Below are positions 28,043-30,425 of a stretch of 30,425 nucleotides of DNA, in pieces. The position numbers and the translations under genes were made by a program. Location of the stretch: the NCBI GenBank assembly GCA_051008185.1, contig JBPCXW010000130.1, positions 1 through 30,425 of the forward strand, in the 5' to 3' direction. The notes under the pieces are model-generated. The model did not search any database. It had not been told where the DNA came from and saw nothing but the letters and a program-made list of their open reading frames with translations. Every line of letters begins with the position of its first letter. Position 1 is the stretch's first letter. This DNA comes from CAXMWX01 sp051008185. Its GTDB lineage: Bacteria; Pseudomonadota; Gammaproteobacteria; Eutrophobiales; Eutrophobiaceae.

Positions 28043-30181
28043 CTCAATCGCCGCAGCTTTATCGGCTACGGCCTGGCCTCCGGCACCGCCCTGATGCTGG
28101 GTTTCTCCCTACCCGGTTGTTCACGGCAACAATCGGCCAGCAAAGATACACAGGAATTGACCGCCTTTATCCTGCTGGATGAACAGGGACAGGTGACCGT
28201 CCTCAGTCCCTTTATTGAAATGGGCCAGGGTACCTACACGGCCATCCCGATGCTGGTGGCGGAGGAGTTGGATATCGGTATGGATGCCGTCACGGTGCAA
28301 CAGGCACCGCCCGGTGCCGCTTACCGCTTGCTGTTCAACAACAGCGCGCGCTTTACCGGCGGTAGCCTCAGTATCCGCTCCGCCTTTCAACCGCTACGAC
28401 AGGCCGGCGCGGCGGCACGGCAGATGCTGTTGCAGGCGGCGGCGGACAAATGGCAGGTAAGTGCAGACCAACTCAGCACGAAGCAGGGACAGGTCATCAA
28501 TCCTGCCAACAACGCAACACTGGGCTACGGTGAACTGGCGGCGACTGCGGCGGCCTTGCCGGTACCCGAGACCGTAACCCTGAAAGACAACACCGCCTTC
28601 ACCCTGCTGGGCACCTCACCCGCACGGCTGGATGCCGTCGCCAAGAGTAATGGCCAAGCCGGGTTCGGCATTGACCGGCAACTGCCGGGGATGCTGATCG
28701 CCGCGGTGAAACAGTCACCGATCTTTGGCGGTGAGGTGGATACGTTCGAGGCCGGGGCGGTGCTGGACATGCCCGGGGTGGCGGCGGTGGAGACCATTCC
28801 GAACGGCATAGCGGTACTTGCCGATAACTACTGGCATGCCACAACCGCACTGAACAAACTGCCGGTTACTTTCAAGGGCGGGATAGACTCGGCGTTCTCG
28901 TCCGATGGCTATCTGCAATCGCTCAGGGCGCGGCTGGATGAGGCGGGCGTCACCGCCGAACAACACGGCGATGTTGCCGCTGCCCTTGCCGATGGCGAGA
29001 CTATCGTCAGCGCAGAGTATCACACGCCCTTCCTCGCGCACGTCACGATGGAGCCGATGAACTGCACTGCACTGGTGACAGATGACAGTTGCACCCTCTG
29101 GGCACCCAATCAGGGCGTTGATCAGATAGTCGGGCTGGCGACTCAAATCACCGGCTTGCAGGCGCAACAGATCACTGTGCATACACCCTATCTGGGCGGC
29201 GGTTTTGGGCGACGCTTTATCGGTGATTATGTGGCGCAGGCCCTCGTCCTGGCGATGAAACACCGGCACAAACCGATCAAGGTAGTCTGGTCCCGGGAAG
29301 AGGATACGCAACATGATTTTTATCGGCCAATGACAGCGGCGAAATACCGTGCTGCCATAGATAAATCCGGCACGGTCACCGCCCTGCACACCACCACGGT
29401 GGGCGACGGGCCGATACGGCGTCACATGGGTGCCGCCATCGGCGAAGACGGTGTTGATCCTTCCGTTATGGAGGGGGTGACGGAGCAGGGATATAACATC
29501 GCCAATAAACGGCATGATTATGTATTTGAATATTCACCGCCACCGGTCGGTTTCTGGCGCTCGGTGGGCAACTCACACAATGCCTTTTTCAATGAATCCT
29601 TTATTGATGAGATCGCCCACGCCAAAGGCCAGGACCCGGTGCAACTCCGGCGTGACCTGCTGGCCGACAACCCGCGCTTTGCACGGGTGTTGAACACGGC
29701 GGTGCAAATGGCCGGCTGGCGTAGCGACCGTTACCGCAACGCCGACGGTGTGCAATGCGCGATGGGCGTGGCCTTGCATTATGCCTATCAAAGCATTGCC
29801 TGCGAGATCGCCGAGGTCAGTGTCGCCGAATCGGGCCTGCCCCGTGTGCATAAGGTCTGGTGTGCGGTGGATTGCGGTTTTGCCATTCACCCGCGCATCG
29901 TCACGATGCAAATGGAAAGTGCCGTGGTCTATGGTTTATCCGCCGCCCTGCATGAACAGGTGCGGATGGAACAAGGCCGGGCACAGAACGGTAACTTTGA
30001 TGACTACCCGGTATTGCCTGCCGAGGAAATGCCGATGATTCAGGTGCAGATCATCAACAGCGGCGAGGCCATCGGCGGTATGGGTGAGGTCGGCACACCG
30101 CCTATCGCACCGGCACTATGCAACGCCTTGTTCACCCTGACCGGTAAACGGTTGCGCTCCCTGCCGGTGGGTTATATCTGA
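27971..30181 (+). CDS. Molybdenum-binding subunit of a xanthine-oxidase-family dehydrogenase, Tat-exported (IorB-like)
   Basis: The 736-residue protein begins with an 8-residue repeat, then a Tat signal SLNRRSFIGYGLASG with Arg27-Arg28, a hydrophobic stretch and LPGC, which could be a lipoprotein cleavage site. The molybdopterin-binding region includes MGQGTYTAIPML near residue 82 and GGGFGRRF near residue 409. The catalytic Glu706 lies in GGMGEVGTP near the C-terminus, the base that activates water in this family. Such enzymes oxidise aldehydes or N-heterocycles; the substrate is not evident. Start choice among the three repeat ATGs is open; the first gives the ATGA overlap with the upstream gene. 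An exported MxaD-like protein follows. Confidence 0.93.
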   Translation: MSRIEDTAMSGIESTVMSGITNISLNRRSFIGYGLASGTALMLGFSLPGCSRQQSASKDTQELTAFILLDEQGQVTVLSPFIEMGQGTYTAIPMLVAEELDIGMDAVTVQQAPPGAAYRLLFNNSARFTGGSLSIRSAFQPLRQAGAAARQMLLQAAADKWQVSADQLSTKQGQVINPANNATLGYGELAATAAALPVPETVTLKDNTAFTLLGTSPARLDAVAKSNGQAGFGIDRQLPGMLIAAVKQSPIFGGEVDTFEAGAVLDMPGVAAVETIPNGIAVLADNYWHATTALNKLPVTFKGGIDSAFSSDGYLQSLRARLDEAGVTAEQHGDVAAALADGETIVSAEYHTPFLAHVTMEPMNCTALVTDDSCTLWAPNQGVDQIVGLATQITGLQAQQITVHTPYLGGGFGRRFIGDYVAQALVLAMKHRHKPIKVVWSREEDTQHDFYRPMTAAKYRAAIDKSGTVTALHTTTVGDGPIRRHMGAAIGEDGVDPSVMEGVTEQGYNIANKRHDYVFEYSPPPVGFWRSVGNSHNAFFNESFIDEIAHAKGQDPVQLRRDLLADNPRFARVLNTAVQMAGWRSDRYRNADGVQCAMGVALHYAYQSIACEIAEVSVAESGLPRVHKVWCAVDCGFAIHPRIVTMQMESAVVYGLSAALHEQVRMEQGRAQNGNFDDYPVLPAEEMPMIQVQIINSGEAIGGMGEVGTPPIAPALCNALFTLTGKRLRSLPVGYI

Positions 30182-30213
30182 AGATATTTTCTACAATCAA
30201 AAACAAACCACGA

Positions 30214-30425
30214 TGAACATAAACGGCAAACTGCTGCCTCTGCTACTACTGTTGCTACCCGGTCTGGTATCGGCTCACGGGCCGTCCCGGCAACGGGTGA
30301 TCAAGGAGATCAGCATTGATGCCGCCCCGGACAAGGTGTGGGGATTGATCCGTGATTTCTGCTCCATCTCTACCTGGAACCCGGCCATCAGCGATTGCAC
30401 GGCGGACTCCACCGACCAGTTGGGG
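30214..30425 (+). CDS. Exported SRPBCC-domain protein, MxaD-like, 3' end missing
   Basis: The frame stays open to the window edge (70 codons). It starts with a Sec signal peptide with a run of leucines (residues about 1-21, ending VSA), then AHGPSRQRV and the SRPBCC opening IDAAPDKVWGLIRDF with STWNPAI. This pattern resembles MxaD, a periplasmic protein encoded with methanol dehydrogenase in methylotrophs. CoxG, an SRPBCC protein found with molybdenum hydroxylases, is an alternative, but CoxG is not typically exported. No clear Shine-Dalgarno sequence precedes the ATG; it lies 32 bp after the molybdenum subunit gene, suggesting one transcript. Confidence 0.75.

Noticed and set aside
28715..29515. 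Minus-strand open frame of 266 codons opposite the molybdenum subunit gene
   Set aside because: It is contained in conserved coding sequence of the other strand and resembles no protein family.

Overview
The window reads as a chromosomal segment of a gammaproteobacterium that can handle one-carbon units. The gammaproteobacterial signs are the tpiA-secG-tRNA-Leu(GAG) string, the tRNA wobble-modification pair trhO and cmoB, and a class Ia nrdAB pair with NrdR-type boxes. The C1 sign is a set of tetrahydromethanopterin (H4MPT)/methylofuran genes: fae, mch, pabB and homologues of mfnE, mfnF, citG and hisA. I cannot name the species from the sequence. Coding density is high and there are no insertion sequences, CRISPR arrays or rRNA genes.

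Layout. (1) 1-5152, all minus strand: trhO, cmoB, a divergent formaldehyde-activating-enzyme paralogue, tpiA, secG, tRNA-Leu, and an AT-richer multi-pass membrane protein cut by the left edge. (2) 5221-13765, plus strand: a TonB-dependent receptor behind a palindrome-rich leader, O-acetylhomoserine sulfhydrylase (metY), and a three-gene DMSO-reductase-family molybdoenzyme operon (catalytic subunit, four-cluster ferredoxin-like subunit, NrfD/DmsC-like membrane anchor). (3) 13780-15519, minus: dihydrolipoamide dehydrogenase with an N-terminal lipoyl domain, without its usual E1/E2 partners. (4) 15697-20402, plus: nrdA and nrdB behind a promoter with two NrdR-like boxes 32 bp apart and a DnaA-like box, closed by a strong terminator. 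(5) 20417-26744: the C1 cofactor cluster. mch, a citG-like gene and fae run leftward; a hisA-like gene runs rightward and converges on fae; mfnF-like, pabB and mfnE-like genes run leftward with overlapping ends. (6) 26905-30425, plus: a MocA-like cytidylyltransferase, the 2Fe-2S and Tat-exported molybdenum subunits of a xanthine-oxidase-family aldehyde/isoquinoline-type dehydrogenase, and the start of an exported MxaD-like SRPBCC protein.

How the parts fit. Fae condenses formaldehyde with H4MPT and Mch carries the methenyl intermediate to formyl-H4MPT. PabB supplies the p-aminobenzoate precursor of H4MPT. MfnE- and MfnF-like proteins belong to the furan branch that builds methanofuran/methylofuran. 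The CitG-like and HisA-like proteins have no assigned step and are the best candidates for undescribed chemistry, because each keeps its superfamily's active-site signature while sitting among cofactor genes. The Mo-hydroxylase/MxaD-like operon next door may be a periplasmic aldehyde oxidation module. Other points worth following are the Fae paralogue lacking the conserved active-site histidine, the physical pairing of two successive cmo5U34 enzymes, a short leader reading frame overlapping nrdB, and 24-bp in-frame tandem repeats in nrdB and at the start of the Mo-hydroxylase gene.
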